Shown one piece after another: positions 8,983 through 16,978 of a DNA stretch of 64,000 nucleotides (position 1 is the stretch's first letter; every line of letters starts with the position of its first letter). The DNA lies in assembly GCA_946415755.1 (NCBI GenBank), contig CAMKTS010000008.1:37703-101702 (forward strand), given 5' to 3'. The notes below the pieces were generated by a model. It made no database searches. It was not told the origin of the DNA and was given only the letters and a program-made list of their open reading frames with translations. The DNA comes from an uncultured Prevotella sp. (GTDB taxonomy: Bacteria > Bacteroidota > Bacteroidia > Bacteroidales > Bacteroidaceae). A program made the translations under genes and the position numbers.

Positions 8983-10083
8983 ATGAAACGAATCGTCACG
9001 TCTTTATTCATGGCTCTGACAGCCATCGCCCTGCAGGCCAGCAGCACACTGCCCCTGAAGGGAACCGTAGTGAAACCCACCAACCCGCTAATCCAGTATG
9101 TGGGGCGCATCTGCTACGACAACCCGGAACGCCCCCGCTTCACCTTCCCCGGCACTCAGATTAATGCCCGCTTTACGGGCAGCAGCCTGAAGCTATGGGC
9201 CAAGCCGAAGAGCGGGTACTTCATGGCACAGATTGACCGCTGCGAGCCTTTCAAGGTGGCTCTGACGGGCGAGCGCGACTCGGTCGTGACGCTGGCCACC
9301 GCACTGCCGCAGGGGCCTCACGAGGTAAGGCTGATGTACATCATCGAGGGCTATGAGCTGAAACCTGACTTCCGTGGCTTCGTGATTGACGAGGAGGCAA
9401 CACTGCTCCCTCCCCCTGCCCTGCCCTCCAGAACCATCGAATTCATCGGCAACTCGATTACCTGCGGCTATGGCAACGAGAGCATCGACAAGTCCGACCA
9501 TTTTGAATATGAGACGGAGAACCACTATCTGTCTTACGCACAGCTGACCACCCGCAACCTGGGGGCAATGGCTCATGTGGTGGCACGGTCGGGCATCGGG
9601 GTATACCGCAGCTACGACGGTCCGAAGACGGGGACACCCGACAATGTGATGACGACGGAGTACGAATACACCAACCTCTACGACCGCTCGGAAAAGTGGG
9701 ACTTCAACCGCTATCAGCCTCAACTGGTGTGTATCAACTTGGGCACCAACGACCTCTCCACCAACAACTACGATGTGAAGCGACTGAAAGATGCCTATAA
9801 AAAGTTCCTCAGACAGGTCCGCAGCCACAACCCACAAGCCAAGATTGTCTACCTATGCGGCTCGATGCTGGGCGGCAAGGAGTTGGAGATAGCCAGAAAG
9901 ACGCTGAACGAGGTGGTGGACGAAGCCCGACAGGCAGGCGATGCCGAGGTGTACCGATTCGACTTCACCCCCTCTGACGGCAGCATCAAGTATGGGGCTG
10001 ACTGGCATCCCTCCGTCTGGCAGCACGAGCTGATGGCTGCAGAGCTGACGGCCTTCCTGCGCACGCTGATGCAGTGGTGGTAA
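8983..10083 (+). CDS. Secreted SGNH-type carbohydrate esterase (CE2-like, acetyl-xylan esterase candidate)
   Basis: 366 residues from the ATG at 8983, which gives a clean signal peptide (KRIVTSLFMALTAIALQA); an upstream in-frame ATG at 8914 lies before the promoter-like TAACTTTG (8951-8958) and is rejected. The N-terminal ~120 residues form a beta-rich domain, as in the jelly-roll of CE2 esterases. The SGNH part follows: block I IGNSITCGYGNE with Ser158, block III NLGTNDLSTNN, and a C-terminal DWHPSVWQHE with Asp340 and His342 as likely catalytic partners. CE2 enzymes remove acetyl groups from xylan or mannan sugars. It could assist the glucuronoxylan-type PUL that begins at 15 kb, but it is a separate transcription unit. 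Confidence 0.8.
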   Translation: MKRIVTSLFMALTAIALQASSTLPLKGTVVKPTNPLIQYVGRICYDNPERPRFTFPGTQINARFTGSSLKLWAKPKSGYFMAQIDRCEPFKVALTGERDSVVTLATALPQGPHEVRLMYIIEGYELKPDFRGFVIDEEATLLPPPALPSRTIEFIGNSITCGYGNESIDKSDHFEYETENHYLSYAQLTTRNLGAMAHVVARSGIGVYRSYDGPKTGTPDNVMTTEYEYTNLYDRSEKWDFNRYQPQLVCINLGTNDLSTNNYDVKRLKDAYKKFLRQVRSHNPQAKIVYLCGSMLGGKELEIARKTLNEVVDEARQAGDAEVYRFDFTPSDGSIKYGADWHPSVWQHELMAAELTAFLRTLMQWW

Positions 10084-10112
10084 GGCTGTCTGGGGAGCCA
10101 ACAGAAAAATCA

Positions 10113-10149
10113 AGCGGGCTGCTTCTGAATCGTCAGATGGCGGCCCGCT
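10113..10149. terminator. Hairpin between convergent genes
   Basis: AGCGGGC (10113-10119) pairs with GCCCGCT (10143-10149) across a 23-base loop, located between the convergent esterase (stop 10083) and the anti-sigma-like gene (stop 10264). It has no strong T run; it may terminate in either direction. The remaining intergenic sequence to 10263 is AT-rich and shows nothing else. Confidence 0.45.
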
Positions 10150-10263
10150 CTCTCCGTTAGTATGTTATGAAAAATTTGAGAGAAAAATGAAACTTCACAG
10201 CTTCATGGTGTTTTAACTAAACATGATGTTATTATATAGAGAAAGCATAGAAATTCTACGTTT

Positions 10264-10761
10264 TTAGTTCTTCGGCTGTTCGGGAGCCAGCACCATCGTA
10301 CTGTCGACTCCCGCGTCGCTGATATTCTCGGCCTGAATGGGGATGACGGCAGCCACCGTATCGGCATCGGACTGGCGCGAGGCATAGTCGCGGGAGTCGT
10401 TCCAGCTGCTGTCCCAGGGAGCCTGCAAGGCACCGCCGAGGGTGAGGATGATGGCCACCACGGCAGCCACCTTGAACAATGGCATCAGCCGCTGGGTGAG
10501 CGTCACCACCTTGGCCTTAACAATGGGGGCAGCAGCACTGCCACCTTGCTCTTCAGCCTCAATCATCTTCAAAATACGGGCATCAAAGTCATCACCCAGC
10601 ACGGCCTCCTCTTTCTCCAAAGTAAAGAAAGGCTTCCACTGCAGCATTTCTTCCGGAAGGCTCTCCTGACGGAAGAAGGTGCGCAGGATGCTTTCCTCTT
10701 CGAGGGTTGTCTCTGCGTTCCAGTAGCGCTCCAGCAGTTGTTCGATGTACTTATAGTCCAT
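10264..10761 (-). CDS. Single-pass membrane protein, putative anti-sigma factor
   Basis: 165 residues: a cytoplasmic N-terminal part (MDYKYIEQLLERYWNAETTLEEE ...), one hydrophobic segment (about residues 91-111, PLFKVAAVVAIILTLGG), and a polar C-terminal tail. This small protein type regularly sits downstream of ECF sigma genes in Bacteroidales and is thought to tether the sigma factor; database labels for it are unreliable. The gene follows the sigma gene by 110 bases in the same direction. The role as anti-sigma factor is inferred from topology and position only; there is no zinc-binding HxxxCxxC motif. Confidence 0.55.
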   Translation of the reverse strand: MDYKYIEQLLERYWNAETTLEEESILRTFFRQESLPEEMLQWKPFFTLEKEEAVLGDDFDARILKMIEAEEQGGSAAAPIVKAKVVTLTQRLMPLFKVAAVVAIILTLGGALQAPWDSSWNDSRDYASRQSDADTVAAVIPIQAENISDAGVDSTMVLAPEQPKN

Positions 10762-10871
10762 AATTCTTTTGATGGGTTTGTGGGGTTCTCTGATAGGATG
10801 ACGATTGAAAAAGGGGAAAGTTACAGCAACTGGCTAAAAAAATATTAAAAAAATGCCTTCTCTCTTTTTTA

Positions 10872-11381
10872 CTATTCTTGATCTATTTGCAAAAAACGGT
10901 TTCGGATGGTCTGGCGGGCACGGAAGATACTGACCTTCACCTGTTCTTCCGTGATACCCAGCACGACGGCGATGTCGTGGTAGCTCTTGCCTTCTAAGTC
11001 ACGAAGCGTCATGCAGCTGCGCTGCTTCTCCGGCAGTTGGTCGATGAGCTGCCTGACCAGCCGGACGCGGTCGCGCTGTACGGTCTGTTCTTCGGGGTTG
11101 GAGAAATGGCTGTGGTCGGCAGGGTCGATAGCAGCATCCAGCGACTGTGCCTGGTTATCCATACGCCGCAGCTTGTCGAGCGAGAGATGGCGGCAGACGG
11201 TAAGACAGAAGGCCTCCATATTGTCTATCTCCTGCCACTCGCCGCGCCGGTTCCATACTTTGATCAGTGTTTCCTGTACCACATCCTCGGCCTCCGCAGG
11301 ATTCATCGTGATGCGGAGTGCCAGCCGGTAGAGCACATTCTTCAGCGGCAGTATGTCGGTTTGGAAACTGATGGCTTTCAC
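10872..11381 (-). CDS. RNA polymerase ECF-type sigma-70 factor
   Basis: 169 residues with both functional parts of an ECF sigma factor. Region 2 has NPAEAEDVVQETLIKVW and the -10 recognition helix near NMEAFCLTVCRHLSLDKLR. Region 4 has LPEKQRSCMTLRDLEGKSY, then the helix-turn-helix AVVLGITEEQVKVSIFRAR. It lacks the long extensions of some ECF groups. It starts 30 bases after argB on the same strand and precedes the membrane protein at 10264-10761, a plausible sigma/anti-sigma pair. Its regulon is unknown; it is not next to a FecR/SusC module, so control of a PUL by trans-envelope signalling is not indicated. Confidence 0.9.
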   Translation of the reverse strand: MKAISFQTDILPLKNVLYRLALRITMNPAEAEDVVQETLIKVWNRRGEWQEIDNMEAFCLTVCRHLSLDKLRRMDNQAQSLDAAIDPADHSHFSNPEEQTVQRDRVRLVRQLIDQLPEKQRSCMTLRDLEGKSYHDIAVVLGITEEQVKVSIFRARQTIRNRFLQIDQE

Positions 11382-11411
11382 TGTTTTCGCAAGGACATGA
11401 TGACGATACTG

Positions 11412-12185
11412 CTATTCAATAACGGTGCCCTGTGTGCCGTCGAGTGCTGTGGCCAGCGTGATGATGACGCGGCATACTCCGCTATCAACGGCGGCAAGGG
11501 CATTCTCTATCTTGGGCAACATGCCGCCGCTGATGGTGCCGTCGGCCTTGTAGCGCTGAAAGTCTTCGTGGGTGATGACGGGGATGACACTATCGTCATC
11601 GTTGGGGTTGCGCAACACCCCTTTCTTCTCGAAAGAGAAAATCAGCGTTACCTCATACCGCTGCGACAGGGCCTTGGCGGTTTCAGAGGCCATGGTGTCG
11701 GCATTGGTGTTCAGGATATGTCCTGCCCCATCGTGGGTCAGCGGAGCCACCACGGGTACGATACCAGCTTCTATCAGCTGACCCAGCGTCTGGCCGGAAA
11801 CCCGGTCGACATCACCTACAAAACCGAAGTCCACACCATCTTTCAGCGGGCGCTTGTGGGAAAGGATGATGTCGGCATCGGCTCCTGTCAGTCCGAGAGC
11901 ATTCACACCTTCTGCCTGCAGACGGGCCACCAGGTTCTTGTTCACCAAGCCGCCATAAACCATCGTCACCACCTCCAGCATGCTGGCATCGGTAATGCGA
12001 CGCCCGTTGACCATCAGGGTCTCTATGCCCAGCCGTTCAGCCATCTTCGTAGCCTTGCGGCCACCACCATGTACCAATACCTTGCGGCCCTCGATGGCAC
12101 TGAAGTCTTTCAGCAGTTGTGACAGCTGTGCCTCGTCCTCCACTACGGCACCGCCAACTTTTACTATCGTCAGTTTCTCTTTCAT
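11412..12185 (-). CDS. argB: Acetylglutamate kinase
   Basis: 257 residues of the amino-acid kinase fold. It phosphorylates N-acetylglutamate (or N-acetyl/N-succinyl-ornithine-pathway intermediates in Bacteroidota) with ATP, the second step of arginine synthesis. Visible landmarks are the N-terminal IVKVGGAVVED, the VLVHGGGRKATK glycine loop, VNGRRITDASMLEVV (substrate loop), VNALGLTGADADII, and the ATP site near DGTISGGMLPKIENAL. Length is normal. Its start is 15 bases downstream of the MFS gene's stop, so it lies in a minus-strand gene run with panB and the MFS gene. Confidence 0.93.
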   Translation of the reverse strand: MKEKLTIVKVGGAVVEDEAQLSQLLKDFSAIEGRKVLVHGGGRKATKMAERLGIETLMVNGRRITDASMLEVVTMVYGGLVNKNLVARLQAEGVNALGLTGADADIILSHKRPLKDGVDFGFVGDVDRVSGQTLGQLIEAGIVPVVAPLTHDGAGHILNTNADTMASETAKALSQRYEVTLIFSFEKKGVLRNPNDDDSVIPVITHEDFQRYKADGTISGGMLPKIENALAAVDSGVCRVIITLATALDGTQGTVIE

Positions 12186-12200
12186 CGTTTATTTGTTTGA

Positions 12201-13376
12201 TTAACGGTTCTTATGGTGCATAAACCACTGGTGGGTAAACAACAGATACATCAGCAGCGAGACGGCTATGAGCGTCAGAGCCACCAAGAGCAGGCTGTGG
12301 AGCTGCCGGAAGAAACAAGCATAGCCAAGGGCAAGCCCCAGCACGATGCCACTCTCCCAACAGAGGAAGAAGGTGCTCTGCGATGTTCCCCGCTGACAAT
12401 GGCGACTGAGCTTGATAAAGAAAATCAGGAATCGTGAACCTGTCAGTCCCAATCCCAGACCAGCCAGTACGGAGGCTGTCGGTGACTCCGGACGGAACAT
12501 CAGAACCAACAGGGAGGAGAGGAGCAGCAAAAAGCCACTGATGACCTCACTCTTCGGTTCCGTCTCACGGAACACAAAGCGCTGTGCCAGCAACGCCAAC
12601 AGGAAGCCCCCCATCAGAAGAGCATAGAAATGGCTACCTACAGGCAGTGAAAGGAGCAGACCGGCAACGATGCTGACAGGCAGGAGGTTGACAAAGAGCA
12701 CCAAGCCACGGGGAAGGAAGAAACGGTCGAGCGATACCACGCGGACACCCTCTTCTGGCGTACGGAAAGGAAAGTCGACCAGTGAGAGGGTCAGCAGACT
12801 GGCAATCGCCAGACAGGCTGCACATAGCATGAGCACTCCAAAGCCTAGAGGTTGAATCATCAGCAGTGCTGCCAACGGTCCTAACGACAGGGCGAAACGT
12901 GAAAACCACGCCACGGCATGATTGGCCGACGTGCGCTGGAACGACTCACAGGTATCAATCACCAGCGTTGACGACAGTACCATCTGTGCCAGTCCAAAGG
13001 CGGCTCCCATCGCCATCCGTAACAACGTGACTGTCCACCACTCTACAAAGGTTGTCCGCTGGCTGTCAACATACCACAGCACGACAACACAGGCCGCCAC
13101 AGCCGCCATCGCCCAGAGGCATACCACGTTACGACGGTAGTGCTGTACCAACCATGAGCAGAAGGCGCCAGGCAGGAAAAGTCCTACAGCAAAGGCTCCC
13201 ATGGCGATGCCTGCCTGCTGCGGTGAGAGGTTCTCCGTCTCCATGAGCCATACTGGCAGCACCGGTATCAGCACATAGACCGATAACGTCAGCAACAGGT
13301 TTGACAATGCCAGCAACCAGAAATCCTTATGCCATAACCTAATATGTACGCGAGTCTCGTTCAATTCTATAATCAC
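12201..13376 (-). CDS. MFS transporter, unknown substrate
   Basis: 391 residues with about 12 hydrophobic segments in two halves. The first opens WLLALSNLLLTLSVYVLIPV, followed by the loop region after helix 2 (MGAFAVGLFLPGAFCSWLVQ); the halves are separated by a charged loop (FPFRTPEEGVRVV). These are the marks of a Major Facilitator Superfamily permease. It lies 35 bases after panB and 15 bases before argB on the same strand. The neighbours are biosynthetic (pantothenate, arginine), but no substrate can be inferred from the sequence. Confidence 0.85.
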   Translation of the reverse strand: MIIELNETRVHIRLWHKDFWLLALSNLLLTLSVYVLIPVLPVWLMETENLSPQQAGIAMGAFAVGLFLPGAFCSWLVQHYRRNVVCLWAMAAVAACVVVLWYVDSQRTTFVEWWTVTLLRMAMGAAFGLAQMVLSSTLVIDTCESFQRTSANHAVAWFSRFALSLGPLAALLMIQPLGFGVLMLCAACLAIASLLTLSLVDFPFRTPEEGVRVVSLDRFFLPRGLVLFVNLLPVSIVAGLLLSLPVGSHFYALLMGGFLLALLAQRFVFRETEPKSEVISGFLLLLSSLLVLMFRPESPTASVLAGLGLGLTGSRFLIFFIKLSRHCQRGTSQSTFFLCWESGIVLGLALGYACFFRQLHSLLLVALTLIAVSLLMYLLFTHQWFMHHKNR

Positions 13377-13411
13377 TGTTTACCTTTCCGATAGCGACGA
13401 GGCGTTATCAC

Positions 13412-14233
13412 TCAATAGGCCTCTGCCTCACTGGGGAAGTCGCCGCTCTTCACGTCGCCGACATAGTGCCCCACCGCATCCGTAATGATACTGTTCAGGT
13501 CGGCATAGCGACGCAGAAAACGGGGTGAGAAACCCTGTGTCATACCCAGCATATCGGCCACAACGAGTACCTGCCCGTCGGTGCCACTGCCTGCTCCGAT
13601 ACCTATGGTGGGGCATTTCACCTGCTTGGTAACCTCGGTAGCCAGTTGGGCGGGCACCTTCTCCAGCACAATACCAAAACAGCCTACTTCATCCAGCAGA
13701 CGGGCATCGTTCATCAATTTGTCGGCCTCTGCCTGCTCCTTGGCGCGAACGGCATAGGTTCCGAACTTATTGATAGACTGGGGAGTCAGTCCCAGATGAC
13801 CCATTACCGGGATGCCGGCGTCGAGAATACGTTTGACGGTATCCAGAATCTCCTCGCCACCCTCGAGCTTGAGCGAATCACATCCGCTTTCTTTCATGAT
13901 ACGGATGGCATTGGTGACACCCTCGGCGGCATTTACCTGATAAGAACCAAAGGGCATGTCACATACCACCAATGCGCGTTGAACACCACGAACCACGCTT
14001 CGGGCATGATAAATCATCTGCTCGACGGTCATGGGAAGCGTAGTCTGGTTGCCAGCCATCACGTTGGAGGCAGAGTCGCCAATAAGAATGGCATCCACAC
14101 CGGCCTTGTCGACAATGCCGGCCATCGTGTAGTCGTATGAGGTGAGCATGGAAATCTTCTCGCCCTTCTGCTTCATTTCCATTAAGCGATGGGTAGTCAC
14201 CTTTCGGGTGTCGCTGACTAAATATCCTGACAT
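13412..14233 (-). CDS. panB: 3-methyl-2-oxobutanoate hydroxymethyltransferase
   Basis: 273 residues of the PanB TIM-barrel family, the first committed enzyme of pantothenate (coenzyme A) synthesis: ketoisovalerate plus methylene-tetrahydrofolate gives ketopantoate. Landmarks include [29 protein letters not shown] (metal/substrate site), [30 protein letters not shown] and [18 protein letters not shown]. Length and motif order are those of a complete enzyme. The gene is preceded 37 bases upstream by a HAD phosphatase and followed by the MFS gene. No panC or panE is present in the window. Confidence 0.95.
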   Translation of the reverse strand: MSGYLVSDTRKVTTHRLMEMKQKGEKISMLTSYDYTMAGIVDKAGVDAILIGDSASNVMAGNQTTLPMTVEQMIYHARSVVRGVQRALVVCDMPFGSYQVNAAEGVTNAIRIMKESGCDSLKLEGGEEILDTVKRILDAGIPVMGHLGLTPQSINKFGTYAVRAKEQAEADKLMNDARLLDEVGCFGIVLEKVPAQLATEVTKQVKCPTIGIGAGSGTDGQVLVVADMLGMTQGFSPRFLRRYADLNSIITDAVGHYVGDVKSGDFPSEAEAY

Positions 14234-14270
14234 AATTGCAATAAAATTAAAAGATAAAGTATTTTTTGAG

Positions 14271-14903
14271 TTAAAAGTTCAGAGAATTGATTTCATGATA
14301 GTCGCTGATGACCCGGTCGCAAAACGGACGGATGGCATCGGCGGGATTGGTAGTGGCCAGACCGACAACCGTCATTCCGGCTGCCCTACCCGACCGCAAA
14401 CCATTGAAGCTGTCCTCAAAGACTACACAATAATATGGTTGAACCCCCAGCCGTGCTGCAGCCTTCAGATAGCAATCCGGATCAGGCTTGGAGCGTTCAA
14501 AATCCTCAGAGGTCAGAATGGCATCGAAGAACTCCTTGAATGCTGGATGCTTGGCGTAGACCGCCTCCATTTTCTCACGGTTAGAACTTGTCACTACGGC
14601 AGTGGCAATACCCTGTTGGCGAAGGGTGGTGACAAACGCCTCAAAGCCAGCGACATATTCGTAGGCCATCTGACGTTCATAGGCATTTAACCGTTCCACT
14701 ATCAGCGGTTGAGAGGCTTGCAAAGACCCAGAAAACCACGCATCGAAAATCTGCACCAGCGTCTGCCCCTTGATCTCATTCTCCAATCCCGGATGTTCGG
14801 GATGAAACTCCCTGCACTGTTGTCCCCAGAAAATAGAATACTGGGGTTCCGTATCGAAGACGACACCGTCAAGGTCAAACAGGGCTGCTTTTGTTCTCTC
14901 CAT
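14271..14903 (-). CDS. HAD-superfamily hydrolase, beta-phosphoglucomutase-like subfamily
   Basis: 210 residues. Motif I is [12 protein letters not shown] with the nucleophile Asp; the small cap domain follows; motif II is [12 protein letters not shown], motif III the lysine in [11 protein letters not shown], and motif [18 protein letters not shown]. This matches the phosphatase/phosphoglucomutase branch with an alpha-helical cap. The ATG at 14903 is used because the in-frame codons upstream (to 14942) overlap the promoter-like TAATTTTG (14930-14937, minus strand). It is the first gene of the minus-strand run leading into panB. The actual phosphorylated substrate is unknown. Confidence 0.85.
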   Translation of the reverse strand: MERTKAALFDLDGVVFDTEPQYSIFWGQQCREFHPEHPGLENEIKGQTLVQIFDAWFSGSLQASQPLIVERLNAYERQMAYEYVAGFEAFVTTLRQQGIATAVVTSSNREKMEAVYAKHPAFKEFFDAILTSEDFERSKPDPDCYLKAAARLGVQPYYCVVFEDSFNGLRSGRAAGMTVVGLATTNPADAIRPFCDRVISDYHEINSLNF

Positions 14904-14996
14904 ATCCTTTCTTTTGATGAAATCGGCTGCAAAATTAGGCAAAAATCTCGAATTATAAGCCTGTCATCATAAAAAATGAAACAAAAAACAAATATA

Positions 14997-15028
14997 TTTG
15001 GTTTTTCACAGCTTTTGCGTTACCTTTG
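14997..15028 (+). promoter_or_regulatory. Bacteroidota-type promoter of the PUL operon
   Basis: -33 TTTG at 14997-15000, 20-base spacer, -7 TACCTTTG at 15021-15028; the GH67 start codon follows 32 bases later. It fits the published Bacteroides consensus (TTTG ... TAnnTTTG). This is the only such element seen before the nine plus-strand PUL genes. Confidence 0.75.
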
Positions 15029-15060
15029 CATCATTAAAAACAACAATAACTATCTTTTAC

Positions 15061-16920
15061 ATGAAAAAACTTTTATTATCACTATTCATCGCTTCTGCAC
15101 TGACAGTCAGTGCAGAAGACGGACACCAGCTGTGGCTGAGATACCAGCCCGTTAACCGGGCAAAAGTGACAGTCACTCAACAGTCGCCCACCATCAGCAT
15201 TGCCAAGCAAGAGCTGGAAACGTACTATCCTGGAAAACAAGTGACACTGACACTCGAAAACACGCTGCCCGATGACGATGGCTATGTCATTGACGGCAAC
15301 AAGATTACCGCCCGTCACGACATCGGACTGCTCTATGGCACATACGCATTGCTGCGTGGCGAGAAAAATGGTGCCTCCCATCCTGCTTTTTCCATACGCC
15401 TGCTGAATCACTGGGACAACCTGGACGGGAGCATAGAACGTGGCTATGCTGGGAAGAGCATCTTCTGGAATGAGGAATCTGCCGACATCGATGAAGGGCT
15501 GTTGAAGGAGTATGCCCGTGCCAATGCCTCAATAGGCATCAACGGTACCGTACTGAACAACGTCAATGCCTCTCCAAAGATGTTGACCACCCCGTACCTG
15601 AAAGAGGTTAGGAGAATTGCCGAACTGCTGCGGCCATACGGTATCAAGGTCTACCTCAGCATCAATTTTGCCACACCGATGGCTTTGGGTGATACCAAGA
15701 CTGCCGACCCGTTAGACAAGAGTGTGGCTGCCTGGTGGAAGAAAAAAGCGAAGGAAATCTATAAGCTGGTACCTGATTTCGGCGGTTTCCTGGTCAAGGC
15801 CAATAGTGAAGGACAACCCGGCCCTGGTGATTATCAACGCAGCCATGCCGACGGTGCCAACATGCTGGCCGATGCCTTGAAACCCTATGGGGGCATCGTG
15901 ATGTGGCGTTGCTTCGTGTATGGTGCCAACCACAAAGGAGAGGATCGCGTAAAACAGGCCGTATCAGAGTTTAAGCCTCTCGACGGACAATTCCGCGACA
16001 ATGTCATCCTGCAGACCAAGAACGGGCCGCTGGACTTCCAACCCCGTGAGCCATACAGCCCCATCTTCGACCAGATCAAGCAGACGCCCAACATGGTGGA
16101 GCTGCAGATTACCCAGGAGTATCTGGGGCAGAGCCGCCATCTGGTGTATCTGGCCCCCATGTGGCAGGAGTTCTTCGCCTTTGTGCCTGCCCAACAGCTG
16201 AAGGGCATTGCTGGTGTTGCCAACATCGGTCTCGACCGCAACTGGTGCGGCCACCACTTCTCACAGGCCAACTGGTATGCTTTCGGACGGTTGGCATGGA
16301 ATCCGAATCTGCTGTCGTTAGATATCGCTAAGGAGTGGTTAGCACAGACCTTCAGCACCGATAAGAATTTCATCAACGACATGGCTATCTGGATGGAAAC
16401 CAGCCGCGAAGCCTGCGTCAACTACATGATGCCGCTGGGCCTGCACCACATCTTCAAGTTCGACCACCACTACGGTCCTGAGCCCGACGGCTTCAAGGCC
16501 GAGTACCCGATAGAGTGGTGCCCCGTCTACTACCATAAAGCCGACAAGGACGGGGTGGGCTTTGACCGCACCACCGAGACTGGCACCGATGCCGTAAGCC
16601 AGTATCGGGGGCACCTCGCACATACCTATAACGATATAGAGGCCTGCCCCGAAGAGTTGTTGCTGTGGTTTCACCATGTACCCTGGACATATCGCATGAA
16701 GGATGGCTCAACGCTGTGGGAGTCGTTGCAGTATCACTACAACAGCGGTGTCATCTGGACGGAGTCATTGCAGAACGACTGGCACAACAAAATGCGCCAT
16801 TTCATCGATGAACAACGGTGGCGAGAAGTGGACGAACGCCTGCAACATCAGGTGGAGAATGCCCGTGAGTGGCGTGATGTCTGTCTCAGATACTTCGGAC
16901 AGTTTGCCGGACAACAATAG
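15061..16920 (+). CDS. GH67 alpha-glucuronidase, secreted
   Basis: 619 residues from the ATG at 15061, which starts a standard signal peptide (KKLLLSLFIASALTVSAE). GH67 enzymes release (4-O-methyl-)glucuronic acid from the non-reducing end of xylo-oligosaccharides. The three acidic positions known for the family are visible with almost the same spacing: Glu250 in KANSEGQPGPGD, Asp325 in NGPLDFQPREP and Glu353 in ELQITQEYLGQ. The C-terminal dimerisation-type region (WHNKMRHFIDEQRWREVDER) is also present. It is the first gene of the PUL and follows its promoter closely. Most GH67 enzymes act on short oligomers, so a periplasmic site is likely. High confidence in family; the substrate is inferred from the family. 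Confidence 0.93.
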   Translation: MKKLLLSLFIASALTVSAEDGHQLWLRYQPVNRAKVTVTQQSPTISIAKQELETYYPGKQVTLTLENTLPDDDGYVIDGNKITARHDIGLLYGTYALLRGEKNGASHPAFSIRLLNHWDNLDGSIERGYAGKSIFWNEESADIDEGLLKEYARANASIGINGTVLNNVNASPKMLTTPYLKEVRRIAELLRPYGIKVYLSINFATPMALGDTKTADPLDKSVAAWWKKKAKEIYKLVPDFGGFLVKANSEGQPGPGDYQRSHADGANMLADALKPYGGIVMWRCFVYGANHKGEDRVKQAVSEFKPLDGQFRDNVILQTKNGPLDFQPREPYSPIFDQIKQTPNMVELQITQEYLGQSRHLVYLAPMWQEFFAFVPAQQLKGIAGVANIGLDRNWCGHHFSQANWYAFGRLAWNPNLLSLDIAKEWLAQTFSTDKNFINDMAIWMETSREACVNYMMPLGLHHIFKFDHHYGPEPDGFKAEYPIEWCPVYYHKADKDGVGFDRTTETGTDAVSQYRGHLAHTYNDIEACPEELLLWFHHVPWTYRMKDGSTLWESLQYHYNSGVIWTESLQNDWHNKMRHFIDEQRWREVDERLQHQVENAREWRDVCLRYFGQFAGQQ

Positions 16921-16978
16921 CTTTCGGTGACATTTCCCCCCACCATTCGTCATTATTGTAAATAAAAAGGCAAACCAT

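Noticed and set aside
10264..11381. FecI/FecR-type trans-envelope regulation of the PUL
   Set aside because: The membrane protein is too short for FecR and lacks its periplasmic domain, and no SusC with an N-terminal signalling domain is next to it.
11037..12122. 361-codon plus-strand frame opposite argB and the sigma gene
   Set aside because: Covers two well-recognised minus-strand genes and their gap; low-complexity, no start context.
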